The notes under the pieces are model-generated. The model was not told the origin of the DNA and made no database searches. It worked only from the letters and a program-made list of their open reading frames with translations. From Billgrantia sulfidoxydans (GTDB lineage: Bacteria > Pseudomonadota > Gammaproteobacteria > Pseudomonadales > Halomonadaceae), in assembly GCF_017868775.1 (NCBI RefSeq), contig NZ_CP053381.1, forward strand, positions 2,790,001 through 2,854,000: a DNA stretch of 64,000 bases, written 5' to 3'. Each line of letters starts with the position of its first letter. Position 1 is the stretch's first letter. The position numbers and the translations under genes were made by a program. Shown here one piece after another: positions 1 to 9,861 of the stretch.

Positions 1-696
1 CCGCCCGCGGGCGTTGGTTTCCACTTGGCGCAGGCCGGCCTGGCCATGCAGCACGTCTTCGTAGAAGCGCTCCACCCCGGTCTTGCCGATGAAGTGGGTA
101 CCGGCATAGCGCCCGGAATCGAGCTCCTTGAGCTCATCGGCGTTGATGCGCCCGACATAGCCGAGAGCATGGGCCATGACATGGGCATCGGGGTAGTAGC
201 GCAGCAGCTGCGCCTCGACCTCGACCCCGGGAAGCCGATGCCGGTTGACGGCCAGCCGGGCGATCTGCGCCTCGTCGAGATCGCTCATCAGCAGCGCCGG
301 CTGGAACGGCCGCTGAGGCTGACGCGCGCGCAGCCGAAAGCCCTCGGCCTCCGGCGGCGTCAGCTCCAGCAGCTCCTCGAGCCGGTCCAGGGTGGCATCG
401 AGATCGTCGACCCGCTCGCGCGTGAGTGTCAGGTTGTAGGTGGGGCGGTTCTCGGCCAGCAGCATTCCGTTACGATCGTAGATCAACCCGCGAGTGGGCG
501 GCAGCGGCTCCACTCGCACGCGGTTCTTCTCGGAGCGGGTACTGTAGACTTCGTGCTGGACGACCTGGAGATACACCAGCCGCCCCGCCAGCAATCCGAT
601 CAACAGCAGGATGGTCAATACGGCAAGAAATGCCCGCACGCGAAAGATGCGCAGCTCCTGCTCGGGATTCTTCAACGTCTCGCGGCGGTCGCGCAT
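1..696 (-). CDS. mrdA: Penicillin-binding protein 2, N-terminal part (cut by left edge)
   Basis: These are the first 232 codons of PBP2, the class B transpeptidase that cross-links peptidoglycan during cell elongation. Translation from the ATG at 696 shows a short basic cytoplasmic tail, one membrane helix at about residues 21-42, and the RGLIYDRNG motif (residues 69-77) that opens the periplasmic pedestal domain of class B PBPs. The catalytic domain lies beyond the left edge, so its Ser, SxN and KTG motifs cannot be checked. It lies downstream of rlmH in the same direction, the usual rsfS-rlmH-mrdA order. The long plus-strand frame over this region is a GC-rich shadow. Confidence 0.93.
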   Translation of the reverse strand, partial: MRDRRETLKNPEQELRIFRVRAFLAVLTILLLIGLLAGRLVYLQVVQHEVYSTRSEKNRVRVEPLPPTRGLIYDRNGMLLAENRPTYNLTLTRERVDDLDATLDRLEELLELTPPEAEGFRLRARQPQRPFQPALLMSDLDEAQIARLAVNRHRLPGVEVEAQLLRYYPDAHVMAHALGYVGRINADELKELDSGRYAGTHFIGKTGVERFYEDVLHGQAGLRQVETNARGR

Positions 697-736
697 GCCG
701 AAAATGGTCTCGACTCAAAGTTCGTGAAGCCGCCGT

Positions 737-1204
737 TCAGCGGTGATAGGGGTGCCCGACCAGCAGGGTCCAGGCGCGGTAGAGCTGCTCTGCCAGGATC
801 ACCCTGACCAGCGGATGCGGCAGGGTCAGTGGAGAGAGCGACCAGCGCCGGTCGGCAGAGGCGGAGAGCTCCGGGGCCAGCCCGTCGGGCCCGCCCACCA
901 GCAGCACCACGTCGCGTCCCTCGAGGCGCCAGGTCTCGGCCTCCCGGGCCAGGCGCTCGGTGCTCCAGGGCTTCCCCGCGACCTCGAGCGCGACCGTGAA
1001 TTCATCGCCGCGCAGCCGCTCGCGAATCCGCTTCGCCTCGGCCGCCACGGCCCTGGCCGTGTCGGCGTTCTTGCCGCGCTGACCGGGAACGATCTCCTCG
1101 ATTTCCAGGGCAAAATCGCGCGGCAGACGCTTGCGGTACTCTTCGACGCCGTCGTTGACCCAGCCCGGCATGCGCGTGCCGACCGCCAGCAGGCGGATTC
1201 TCAT
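737..1204 (-). CDS. rlmH: 23S rRNA (pseudouridine1915-N3)-methyltransferase RlmH
   Basis: A SPOUT-class methyltransferase that modifies pseudouridine 1915 in helix 69 of 23S rRNA within assembled 70S ribosomes. The 155-residue length matches the family. The SAM-binding knot is visible as [12 protein letters not shown] at about residues 100-111, and the C-terminus ends in the typical LLVGHPYHR. The ATG at 1204 overlaps the rsfS stop by 4 bases, which fixes the start. The open frame extends far upstream, but that part is only a shadow of rsfS. Translational coupling with rsfS groups two ribosome-acting genes. Confidence 0.97.
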   Translation of the reverse strand: MRIRLLAVGTRMPGWVNDGVEEYRKRLPRDFALEIEEIVPGQRGKNADTARAVAAEAKRIRERLRGDEFTVALEVAGKPWSTERLAREAETWRLEGRDVVLLVGGPDGLAPELSASADRRWSLSPLTLPHPLVRVILAEQLYRAWTLLVGHPYHR

Positions 1205-1563
1205 ACGCCACCGTGTTCCTGCTGCGGCTCCGAGTCGCTCGGCAGATCGGCCCACAGCCGTTCCAGGTCGTACAGCTGGCGGGTCTCGGGGAGCATGACG
1301 TGGACGACCAGATCGCCCAGGTCCACCAGGACCCAGTCGGACCCGGCCTGCCCCTCCACACCCAGTGGCTGGATACCGCCGGCCTTGGCCTGCTGAACCA
1401 CGTGATCGGCAAGCGCGGCGACGTGACGCGTGGAAGTGCCGCTGGCCACGATCATCAGGTCGGTCACGCTGGTCAGCCGGGACACGTCCAGTTGCACCAC
1501 GTCCTTGGCCTTGAGGTCGTCCAACGCCTCTACCACCAGAGTCTTGAGCGAATCGTTCTGCAT
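1201..1563 (-). CDS. rsfS: Ribosomal silencing factor RsfS
   Basis: RsfS (Iojap family) binds L14 on the 50S subunit and blocks subunit joining when nutrients are short. The protein is 120 residues, a normal length, with the family core around [15 protein letters not shown] (about residues 28-42) and the segment [17 protein letters not shown] (about 74-90). It lies between nadD and rlmH on the minus strand, as in many gammaproteobacteria, and its stop overlaps the rlmH start by 4 bases. Start is ATG at 1563. Confidence 0.97.
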   Translation of the reverse strand: MQNDSLKTLVVEALDDLKAKDVVQLDVSRLTSVTDLMIVASGTSTRHVAALADHVVQQAKAGGIQPLGVEGQAGSDWVLVDLGDLVVHVMLPETRQLYDLERLWADLPSDSEPQQEHGGV

Positions 1564-1629
1564 AGCCCCTCGTCAACGGGAAGTCTTGGTCACCGTCATT
1601 GTATCGTCTTGGGCTGCCGCTGGCAGCGC

Positions 1630-2327
1630 TCAGCGACGCCGATAAAGCAAGTTGGCGAGGATTCTCGCCTCGACGGCTTCGGGCAGCAGGTAGCGCACAC
1701 TCCGTTCCGATGCGAGCCGCCGGCGAATCTCGGTCGCCGAAATCGCCATGCGCGTCGGTAGCGCAAGCCGCAGCAGGTGGCCCGCGGGGCGCCGCATCAA
1801 CGCCTCGGCACTCGCGACTTCACGCCCTCTGATCAGTTCAGCCAGGGCCGACGGCAGCGGGGCGTCGTGGCCGGGGCGATCGATCACTACCAGGTGGGCC
1901 AGTTCGAAAAGACGCCGAGGCGACTGCCAGTCGGCCAGGCGCAGGAAGGCGTCATGCCCCAGGGCCATGACGAGCCTTGCCTGGTTGCCGTACTCGCCGC
2001 GCAGACTGGCCAGGGTATCAGCACTGTACGAGGGCCCGTCGCGCTCGAGTTCACGCGGATCGGCGACCAGCCCTGGCGTCTCGCCGATGCCCAGCCGCAG
2101 CAGCGCCAGGCGCTCCTCGGGGGTGACCTGGGGGGCACCGCGCAGGGGCGGTATCTTGGCCGGCACCATGTGGACCCGATCCAGCCCCAGGGCCTCGAGC
2201 AGCTCCACGGCGCTGCGCAGGTGTCCCAGGTGGACGGGGTCGAAGGTGCCGCCCAGCATGGCCACCCGCGGCGGCTCCAGTGGCAGCGCGGCGTGCCGGG
2301 CCGGCTGCGTACTGGTCTGGTGTGCGG

Positions 2328-2331
<4 letters not shown>
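1630..2331 (-). CDS. nadD: Nicotinate-nucleotide adenylyltransferase NadD
   Basis: NadD transfers AMP from ATP to nicotinate mononucleotide, giving deamido-NAD, a step of NAD biosynthesis. The nucleotidyltransferase signature [11 protein letters not shown] is at residues 27-37, and the second conserved element ISATEIRRR lies near residue 200. The protein is 233 residues, with an N-terminal extension of about 20 residues before the Rossmann strand. The start is a GTG at 2331 overlapping the proA stop in a GTGA junction, so translation is probably coupled to proA. Gene order proA-nadD-rsfS-rlmH supports the call. Confidence 0.96.
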
Positions 2332-3629
<1,298 letters not shown>

Positions 3630-3719
3630 GCTGGACGAAGTTCTCCTGGGCAGAGCGCCACACGGCGCTGCGGACGTTATACTGGCGCGACAATACGACG
3701 AACTCCATAGTAAGGCACC

Positions 3720-4589
3720 ATGCAGAGCAAGTACAAAGTCGGGCTGATGCGCCTGAACCTATGGGCTGCAGCGCTGCTGCTGATCCTGCTGGCGTACCTG
3801 TCGGAACAGCTGTCCAGCGCCTTGCTGCTGGTCTTGGCCAGCATCTGGCTGATGGTCACGGCCAGCCTGCTCGAACTGAGCCATCGCCGCCCCGCCACCA
3901 TACCCTGGCAGTTGCTGCCCAGCCTGTTGCTGGCCGGGCTGCTCGTCGCCGACCCAGCGCGTCACGCCCTGTGGCTGTGGGTCTGGCCCGCCCTGCTGAT
4001 GCTGCCGCAGCCTGGCTGGGTGCTGGCCCTCACTTGCCTTCTGGCGGCACTGACCTGGTGGCTGCTGGCGGACCTGCTGGGCATCGAGCAGACGCTGTTC
4101 TCCGGCCTGGTGCTGCTGCCGCTGATGCTGCTGGGCCTGGCTCGCAACCGCTACTGGTTCCCGACCCGCGCTGCCGCACGCCAGCGCATGCGCCTGGTAC
4201 CAGGCCTGCCCCTGTGGAGCGGCCAGCAGCTTGCCACCGACCTGCGCCGGGAGCGCGCGCGCTGCCGGCGTGAGGGGGTACACGCCGAGCTGATGCTGCT
4301 GCGTACCTCACGGCATCAGCTGTGGCCGATGGCCCAGGACCTGTGCCGCCTGACCCATGAGTTCGAGAACTGCTATCGTCTCGACCACCGCACCCTGGCC
4401 ACCCTGCTGCTGAGCCGGGATGACAAGCAGGCCAGCGAACGACGCCATACACTGCTCAAGGGGCTGCGCCCCAATGCCAAGGTCCGCTTCGCCTCGCTGA
4501 GCGGCCTGGGCACGCTCGAGGAAGCGGTACAGCGCTTCGAGCGCCAGCGCGAGGAACTCCAGGTCGAGACGGAGCGCGTCCATGGCTGA
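3720..4589 (+). CDS. Membrane protein with degenerate GGDEF-like cytoplasmic domain
   Basis: A 289-residue protein not recognised as a named family. Residues 10-150 hold several Leu-rich membrane helices. The rest is cytoplasmic and resembles a decayed GGDEF domain: [11 protein letters not shown] (161-171) matches the TGLPNRRAF-type entry, and [12 protein letters not shown] (219-230) sits where RxGG[DE]EFxxLL should be, so the signature reads DHRTL. With no active-site residues it should not make c-di-GMP. The next gene has the same architecture and overlaps it by 8 bases, so the two are probably co-translated and may pair. A possible -10 (TATACT, 3678-3683) lies upstream without a clear -35. 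The GGDEF relation is my inference from aligned patterns. Confidence 0.75.
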   Translation: MQSKYKVGLMRLNLWAAALLLILLAYLSEQLSSALLLVLASIWLMVTASLLELSHRRPATIPWQLLPSLLLAGLLVADPARHALWLWVWPALLMLPQPGWVLALTCLLAALTWWLLADLLGIEQTLFSGLVLLPLMLLGLARNRYWFPTRAAARQRMRLVPGLPLWSGQQLATDLRRERARCRREGVHAELMLLRTSRHQLWPMAQDLCRLTHEFENCYRLDHRTLATLLLSRDDKQASERRHTLLKGLRPNAKVRFASLSGLGTLEEAVQRFERQREELQVETERVHG

Positions 4590-5514
4590 GGCCAACCGCC
4601 CCCATATGGGCCGAATCGTCATTGCGTACGCCATTGCCACCCTGTTGCTGGGCGGCTATGCGATCTGGCGCTACCTGATGGGCGACTACAGTCGCATCCT
4701 GCTGCCGGCCTCTCTCGCCCTGGTCATGCTGGTGGCCTGCCTGATGTGCGTCGCCAGCGCCAGCCAGGCGAGGTTGTCCGCCTACCTGGCGCTGATCGTC
4801 GGCTACCTGATGCTGGCCCTGGAGCTGCCATGGCTGGACGAGGCGGGTATCATGTGGCTCGGCTTCGCCCCGCTGCTCACGGTGCTGTTGCTGCCTCTCG
4901 CCTCTGCCATGCTGCTCAACCTGCTGCTGGCCCCTGTCTGGCTCCTGCTCAGCGATACGCAGCTGGACGTTCACCTGGCGCTGAGCTATGTCGCCATGGC
5001 ACTGGTGGTGGCACTGGTTCCCTGGGAGCAGCGCCGCCAGCAGGCGCTGCTGGACGCCACCAATCCACGCGACCCGCACTGCAATGCCCTGGCTCGCGAG
5101 GCCATGCACGAACTGCTCGCCAGCGAGTACAAGCGCACCCAGTTCCTCGGCCAGCCCTTTGCCGTGCTGGCACTCCACCTGCCCCAGCTGGAAATGGCCA
5201 GCGAGCAGTTCGGCAACCGGGCACGCCAGGCCCTGCTCGATGCGCTCTGCCTGGCTGTCAATCGCTTCTCGCGCCGCCATGACTTCCTCGGCCGGCAGAG
5301 CGCCTCCACATTCTGGCTGGTACTGCCGGACACCAGCCAGAGCGGGGTCCAGATGGTACAGCAGCGCATCGGACAGGCACTGGAAACCACGGTGCTGGTG
5401 GACACCGGACCGCTGCAGGTGAAAATCGCCCACTGCCAGCGCCTCCCAGGGGAAAGCTGGCCGCGCTTCGAACAGCGGCTGCTGACCTTGACCCGCCATC
5501 TCAGCAATAACTGA
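4582..5514 (+). CDS. Membrane protein with degenerate GGDEF domain
   Basis: A 310-residue protein with about five membrane helices (residues 11-147) and a cytoplasmic C-terminal domain following the diguanylate cyclase pattern closely but without catalytic residues. RQSASTFWLVLPDT (238-251) aligns with RYGGEEFAVLLPDT, so GG[DE]EF has become SASTF. The metal-binding DxD strand reads LALHLPQLE (196-204), with His and Pro in place of both Asp. LGQPFAVLALHL and the DATNPRDPHCNAL entry segment also fit. It should be an inactive sensor or scaffold. It overlaps the preceding sibling by 8 bases and precedes the DedA-PAP2 gene by 37, suggesting one operon. Start is ATG at 4582. Confidence 0.78.
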   Translation: MAEANRPHMGRIVIAYAIATLLLGGYAIWRYLMGDYSRILLPASLALVMLVACLMCVASASQARLSAYLALIVGYLMLALELPWLDEAGIMWLGFAPLLTVLLLPLASAMLLNLLLAPVWLLLSDTQLDVHLALSYVAMALVVALVPWEQRRQQALLDATNPRDPHCNALAREAMHELLASEYKRTQFLGQPFAVLALHLPQLEMASEQFGNRARQALLDALCLAVNRFSRRHDFLGRQSASTFWLVLPDTSQSGVQMVQQRIGQALETTVLVDTGPLQVKIAHCQRLPGESWPRFEQRLLTLTRHLSNN

Positions 5515-5551
5515 AGGGATTCACGCAAGCCGGTAACCAAGGAGTCGATGC

Positions 5552-6949
5552 TTGAGCCTGACCGAAGCCCTGCTGCAACTCGCCCCCTCCCCCCAGCTGC
5601 TGCTGTTCACCGTGGGCGCCATCGCCATGATCGAATCGCTGGCCCTGATCGGCCTGCTGCTGCCCGGGGTGGTCCTGATGACCGCGGCGGCCTCGCTGGC
5701 CGGCCATCAGGACATGGCCGTGACCTCGCTGCTGCTGGCCGCGTTTTGCGGTGCCATACTCGGCGACGGGCTCAGCTTCACCCTGGGCTATACCCAGCGC
5801 GAGCGGGTCACCCGGCTGTGGCCACTGTCGCGTCATCCGGAGTGGCTGGCGCGAGGCGCACGTTTCTTTCAGCACTACGGCAGCCTGTCGGTGTTCTTCG
5901 GCCGCTTCGTCGGCCCGGTTCGCCCCGTCATCCCGTTGATTGCCGGCATGTTGCACATGCCGCCGCGCACTTTCCTGTGGGCCAACCTGGTCTCGGCGGC
6001 GCTGTGGGCGCCCACCTATGTGCTGCCGGGATACCTGCTGGGGCAGACCTGGCAGCAACTGCTGACGATTCCGGCGGGGCTCGAGGCGCTGCTGATCACG
6101 CTGGCCGTGATGCTCGTGGTGCTGGCGGTAGCTTTCTCGTGGCTGCGCCAGCAGGTGAGCCGCCCGGGCCGCGTCTACCGGGTGCTGGCAAGCGGCGCTA
6201 GGCGCCACCCGCTGCTGCGCCGGACCTGGTTGAAGGGAAGTTGGCACGGCGAGATGCCCCTGGCCAGCTGGCTGCTGCTGATCTTCTCGCTCGGCGGGCT
6301 TTCCGGCCTGACCATCGCCGTGATCCGCCAGGACGGCCCCTTTCCCATCGACCTTCAGGTGAACAGTTTCTTCGACGCCCTGGTGGTGCCGCTGCTGCCC
6401 GAGGCGGGCGAGCTGCTGGCGCGCGTCGGCGACATCGCTGGAATCCTGGCTCTGGTGCTGCCCTGGGGCGCCTGGCTGCTGGCCCGCCGCCACCTGGCCG
6501 CCCTCGCCCATGTTGCCGCCGGGCTCGGCGGCATTGCCGTGCTCAACATACTGGGCAAGGCGCTGATCGGCCGGCCACGGCCGGAAACGCCGGACTACCT
6601 GCTAGGCTCGCTGTCCTACCCCAGCGCCCACGCCTCCTCCGCCGTGGTACTCTACGGCCTGGCCGCCGCCTTCATCGCCCAGGAGCTGCCCCCGCAGCGG
6701 CGCTTCTGGATCTACTGGCTCGCCATTGCCCTGACCCTGCCCATGGCGCTGTCACGCCTGGTGATCGGCGTTCACTGGCTCTCCGATCTGATCGGCGGCG
6801 GTCTGCTGGGACTGGTGGTCTGCGCGCTGGTGCGCCTGGCCTGGCAACGCCGCCCCCATGCCCCGCTGAGCCCCTGCCCCTGGCCCTGGCTGACGGTCGC
6901 CTCGCTGGTGCTGCTCGGCGCCCGGGTGGCGCTGCTGCCGGCCGTGTGA
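5552..6949 (+). CDS. DedA-PAP2 fusion: membrane flippase-like domain plus lipid phosphatase
   Basis: A 465-residue two-domain membrane protein. Residues 1-200 form a DedA (SNARE-associated) domain with GDGLSFTLGY (71-80) and the FGRFVGP motif (116-122). Residues 230-445 form a PAP2 phosphatase with all three motifs: K336-RPRPE, YPSAHASS (His360), and SRLVIGVHWLSD (Arg402, His408, Asp412). PSAH replaces the usual PSGH. DedA proteins include undecaprenyl-phosphate flippases and PAP2 enzymes dephosphorylate C55-PP, so a role in lipid carrier recycling is a reasonable inference. The start is TTG at 5552, because AAGGAG (5539-5544) lies 7 bases upstream. An ATG at 5548 is out of frame. Confidence 0.88.
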   Translation: MSLTEALLQLAPSPQLLLFTVGAIAMIESLALIGLLLPGVVLMTAAASLAGHQDMAVTSLLLAAFCGAILGDGLSFTLGYTQRERVTRLWPLSRHPEWLARGARFFQHYGSLSVFFGRFVGPVRPVIPLIAGMLHMPPRTFLWANLVSAALWAPTYVLPGYLLGQTWQQLLTIPAGLEALLITLAVMLVVLAVAFSWLRQQVSRPGRVYRVLASGARRHPLLRRTWLKGSWHGEMPLASWLLLIFSLGGLSGLTIAVIRQDGPFPIDLQVNSFFDALVVPLLPEAGELLARVGDIAGILALVLPWGAWLLARRHLAALAHVAAGLGGIAVLNILGKALIGRPRPETPDYLLGSLSYPSAHASSAVVLYGLAAAFIAQELPPQRRFWIYWLAIALTLPMALSRLVIGVHWLSDLIGGGLLGLVVCALVRLAWQRRPHAPLSPCPWPWLTVASLVLLGARVALLPAV

Positions 6950-6971
6950 CGAACGCCGCGACGGCCGGGGT

Positions 6972-7595
6972 TCAGCCGAAGGCCAGCCAGCCCCCCACGC
7001 CCACCATCAGCGTGCCGGCGATGCGGTTGAGCAGCCGGACGTTGCCACTCTCGCCGAGCACGCGCCGCAGACCGCGCCCGCCGGCGGCATACAGCAACAG
7101 GCTCAGGAACTCGATGGTGAGAATCACACCGATCAGCGCCGCCAGCTGTCCGCCCAGCGGACGCGACGCATCGAGGAAGGGGGGCAGCAGGGCGACGAAG
7201 AAGGCCCAGCCCTTGGGGTTGGCCACCGCCGTGACGAAGCCCTGCAGCGCCAGCTGACCACGCGTGGCCGGCGCCAGCTCGACGTTCTCGAGGGGAATCG
7301 CCATGCGACCCCGGGAGCGCCACATCATCACCCCCAGGTAGCCGAGGTAGGCGCCGCCGACCCACTTGAACAGCGCGAACAGCTCCGGCTGGCGCAGCAT
7401 CAGCGTGGCCACGCCGGCACCGGCGGCGGCAGCCACCAGCCCCACGCCGATGAGCTCGCCGGCCATCATCCATAGCGTGCGCTTCACCCCCTGGGTCATG
7501 CCCAGCACCATCGACAGGGTCATGCACATGCCAGGCGTCAGCGAGACGAAAAGAAAGGTCGGCACGAAGACCGACAGCAACGATAGCTTGATCAT
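6972..7595 (-). CDS. LysE/RhtB family amino-acid exporter
   Basis: A 207-residue inner-membrane protein with about six hydrophobic segments and family hallmarks: the N-terminal TPGMCMTLSMVLGMTQG (about 21-37) and the ANPKGWAFF motif near residue 122. Such transporters export amino acids or related compounds, but the substrate cannot be read from the sequence. It converges with the DedA-PAP2 gene across only 22 bases and lies 71 bases from ubiX, which faces away, so it probably has its own promoter around 7600-7660. Start is ATG at 7595. Confidence 0.88.
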   Translation of the reverse strand: MIKLSLLSVFVPTFLFVSLTPGMCMTLSMVLGMTQGVKRTLWMMAGELIGVGLVAAAAGAGVATLMLRQPELFALFKWVGGAYLGYLGVMMWRSRGRMAIPLENVELAPATRGQLALQGFVTAVANPKGWAFFVALLPPFLDASRPLGGQLAALIGVILTIEFLSLLLYAAGGRGLRRVLGESGNVRLLNRIAGTLMVGVGGWLAFG

Positions 7596-7666
7596 GGCGC
7601 AGGCCTGTTTCCCTTACTCCTAGCGTGACGTCCGCTCGTGACGTGGCGATGACACGACGGCGAAGT

Positions 7667-8308
7667 TCATTCGCCCCAGCGCGGCAGGAGCCGGTGCTCG
7701 ATGCCGAGCTGATTGAGGATGCGGGCCACGATGAAGTCGACGAGATCCTCCACCCTCTCGGGCTTGTGGTAGAAACCGGGCGCGGCGGGCAGGATGACCG
7801 CCCCCATGCGGGTCAGGTTCAGCATGTGCTCGAGATGAATGGCCGACAGCGGCGTCTCGCGCGGCACCAGGATCAGCCGGCGGCGCTCCTTGAGCGCCAC
7901 GTCGGCGGCGCGCTCGATCAGGTTGTTGCTCGCACCGGTGGCCACTGCCGACAGCGTGCCGGTGGAGCAAGGGCAGATCACCATGGCCGACGGCGCACCG
8001 GAGCCCGAGGCCACCGGCGCCATCCACTCCTCGCGACCGAAGCAGCGAATCTGGCCGGGGGCGGCCCCGCTGCGCTCGATCAGCGCCCGGGCCAGCCGCT
8101 CGGGTCGTGCCGGCAGGTCGGCATCGGTCTCGGTCTCGATCACCAGATGCGCGGCCTTGGAGATCATCACCCACACTTCGTGCCCCGCAGCCACCAGCGC
8201 CTCGATCAGGCGCAGGCCGTACTGGGCTCCGGAGGCGCCGGTGATCGCCACCGTCACGGGGGGCTGGAAGCCCGACTTATCCCTCGGCCCGGAACCTGCC
8301 TCAGCCAT
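7667..8308 (-). CDS. ubiX: Flavin prenyltransferase UbiX
   Basis: UbiX joins a dimethylallyl group to FMN to make prenyl-FMN, the cofactor of the decarboxylase UbiD in ubiquinone synthesis. The protein is 213 residues. It has the flavin-binding TGASGAQYGLRLIEAL near the N-terminus, CPCSTGTLSAVATGASNNL in the middle, and VPRETPLSAIHLEHML, all diagnostic. There is an N-terminal extension of about 15 residues. The ATG at 8308 overlaps the end of mpl by 8 bases, and mpl-ubiX linkage is common in gammaproteobacteria. Confidence 0.96.
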   Translation of the reverse strand: MAEAGSGPRDKSGFQPPVTVAITGASGAQYGLRLIEALVAAGHEVWVMISKAAHLVIETETDADLPARPERLARALIERSGAAPGQIRCFGREEWMAPVASGSGAPSAMVICPCSTGTLSAVATGASNNLIERAADVALKERRRLILVPRETPLSAIHLEHMLNLTRMGAVILPAAPGFYHKPERVEDLVDFIVARILNQLGIEHRLLPRWGE

Positions 8309-9680
8309 GCGCCACCTCGAGCGCCGCCAGCAGCTTCTCGTGGATACCGCCGAAGGCGCCGTTGGACATCACCACGATGCGGTCGAGCGGGCGCGCCTCG
8401 GCCACCAGCGCCGAGACCAGCGCGTCGATGTCCTCCTCGAGCCGTGCCGGCACGGGGCTGGCTTCAACCACCGGGGCCAGCGACCAGTCGAGGCCCGGCG
8501 GCTGGTACCAGAACGCCAGGTCGGCGGCGGCGACGCTCGCTGTCAGGCGGTCGCGCATGGTCCCCAGGCGCATGGTGTTGGAGCGCGGCTCGATCACCGC
8601 CAGCAGGCGACCGCGCGGCGTGGCGGCACGCAGCCCCTCGAGGGTGGCCGCGAAGGCGGTGGGGTGGTGGGCAAAGTCGTCAATGACCTGGATGCCGGCC
8701 ACCTCGCCGCGCACCTCCTGGCGCCGGCGTGGCGTCTCGAAGCGCGACAGCGCCGCACACCCCCGCGCCAGGTCGACGCCGCAGGCATGCGCCGCGGCCA
8801 GGGCCGCCAGGGCGTTGCGCGCGTTGTGGCTACCGGTCAGCGCCCAGTCGACCACGGCGTCCTCGTTCACCTCGCCCTGCTGGTGTACCACCCGGAAGCG
8901 CGAGGCGTCGTCGCGCTCCAGCACCAGCCGCCAGGCGCTCTCCGCCGCGCTGCCGAAGCGCTCCACCGGCGTCCAGCAGCCCATGTCCAGCACTCGGTCC
9001 AGCGCCGGTTCGCCATCGGCCACCAGCAGCCGGCCGCGTCGCGGAACGGTACGCACCAGATGGTGGAACTGACGTTCGATGGCGGCCAGGTCAGCAAAGA
9101 TATCGGCGTGATCGAACTCGAGATTGCCGAGCACGGCGATCTCGGGGCGGTAGTGCACGAACTTCGAACGCTTGTCGAAGAACGCGGTGTCGTACTCGTC
9201 GGCCTCGACCACGAAGGGTGCACCCGCGCCACCGAGCCTTGCCGATACGCCGAAGTTGCGCGGCACGCCGCCGATCAGAAAGCCCGGCTCGAACCCGGCC
9301 GACTCCAGCAGCCAGGCGGCCAGGCTCGCGGTGGTGGTCTTGCCGTGGGTGCCGGCCACGGCGATGACCCGGCGCCCCGGCAGCACGTGCTCGGCCAGCC
9401 ACTGGGGGCCGGAGGTATAGGGCAGGCCCAGGTCGAGCAACGCCTCGACCTCGGGATTGCCACGGGTCATGGCATTGCCGACCACCACCAGGTCGGGGGG
9501 CGGCGTCAGGTTAGCCTCGGCGTAGCCTTCATACAGGCCGATACCGGCCTCTTCGAGCTGGGTACTCATCGGCGGATAGACGCCCGAGTCCGAACCGGTG
9601 ACGGTATGCCCCAGGTCGCGCGCCAGCAGGGCCAGGCTCCCCATGAAGGTGCCGCAGATACCGAGAATATGAAGGTGCAT
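8301..9680 (-). CDS. mpl: UDP-MurNAc:L-Ala-gamma-D-Glu-meso-DAP ligase Mpl
   Basis: Mpl recycles the tripeptide released from old peptidoglycan by attaching it directly to UDP-MurNAc in the cytoplasm. The protein is 459 residues with the three-domain Mur ligase plan. Its N-terminus MHLHILGICGTFMGSLA is typical of Mpl rather than MurC, the ATP-binding loop is [12 protein letters not shown] (about residues 110-121), and the C-terminal domain contains EPRSNTMRLG, a Mpl signature. ATG at 9680. The true MurC is present at 39414-40826, so the two are not confused. Confidence 0.96.
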   Translation of the reverse strand: MHLHILGICGTFMGSLALLARDLGHTVTGSDSGVYPPMSTQLEEAGIGLYEGYAEANLTPPPDLVVVGNAMTRGNPEVEALLDLGLPYTSGPQWLAEHVLPGRRVIAVAGTHGKTTTASLAAWLLESAGFEPGFLIGGVPRNFGVSARLGGAGAPFVVEADEYDTAFFDKRSKFVHYRPEIAVLGNLEFDHADIFADLAAIERQFHHLVRTVPRRGRLLVADGEPALDRVLDMGCWTPVERFGSAAESAWRLVLERDDASRFRVVHQQGEVNEDAVVDWALTGSHNARNALAALAAAHACGVDLARGCAALSRFETPRRRQEVRGEVAGIQVIDDFAHHPTAFAATLEGLRAATPRGRLLAVIEPRSNTMRLGTMRDRLTASVAAADLAFWYQPPGLDWSLAPVVEASPVPARLEEDIDALVSALVAEARPLDRIVVMSNGAFGGIHEKLLAALEVAHG

Positions 9681-9861
9681 GCAATCCGACCTTGTTCACC
9701 TGGTAGAGCTGGCGGGCGCTGCCCGCCGAAAAGGAACCGGCAGACTAGCACGGCCTGGCGGCGCCCCTCCAGCGGCGTGCAGGTTCGCCGCCTTTCGTCT
9801 AAAATGTCACGCCTCGTCGTGACGCATGAAAATGGACATTTCCCAGGAGCCCATAAGCCCC

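Noticed and set aside
737..1576. A possible 279-residue fusion ending in RlmH
   Set aside because: The first 124 codons read out of frame through rsfS and contain only Gly/Arg-rich sequence. RlmH starts at its own ATG at 1204.
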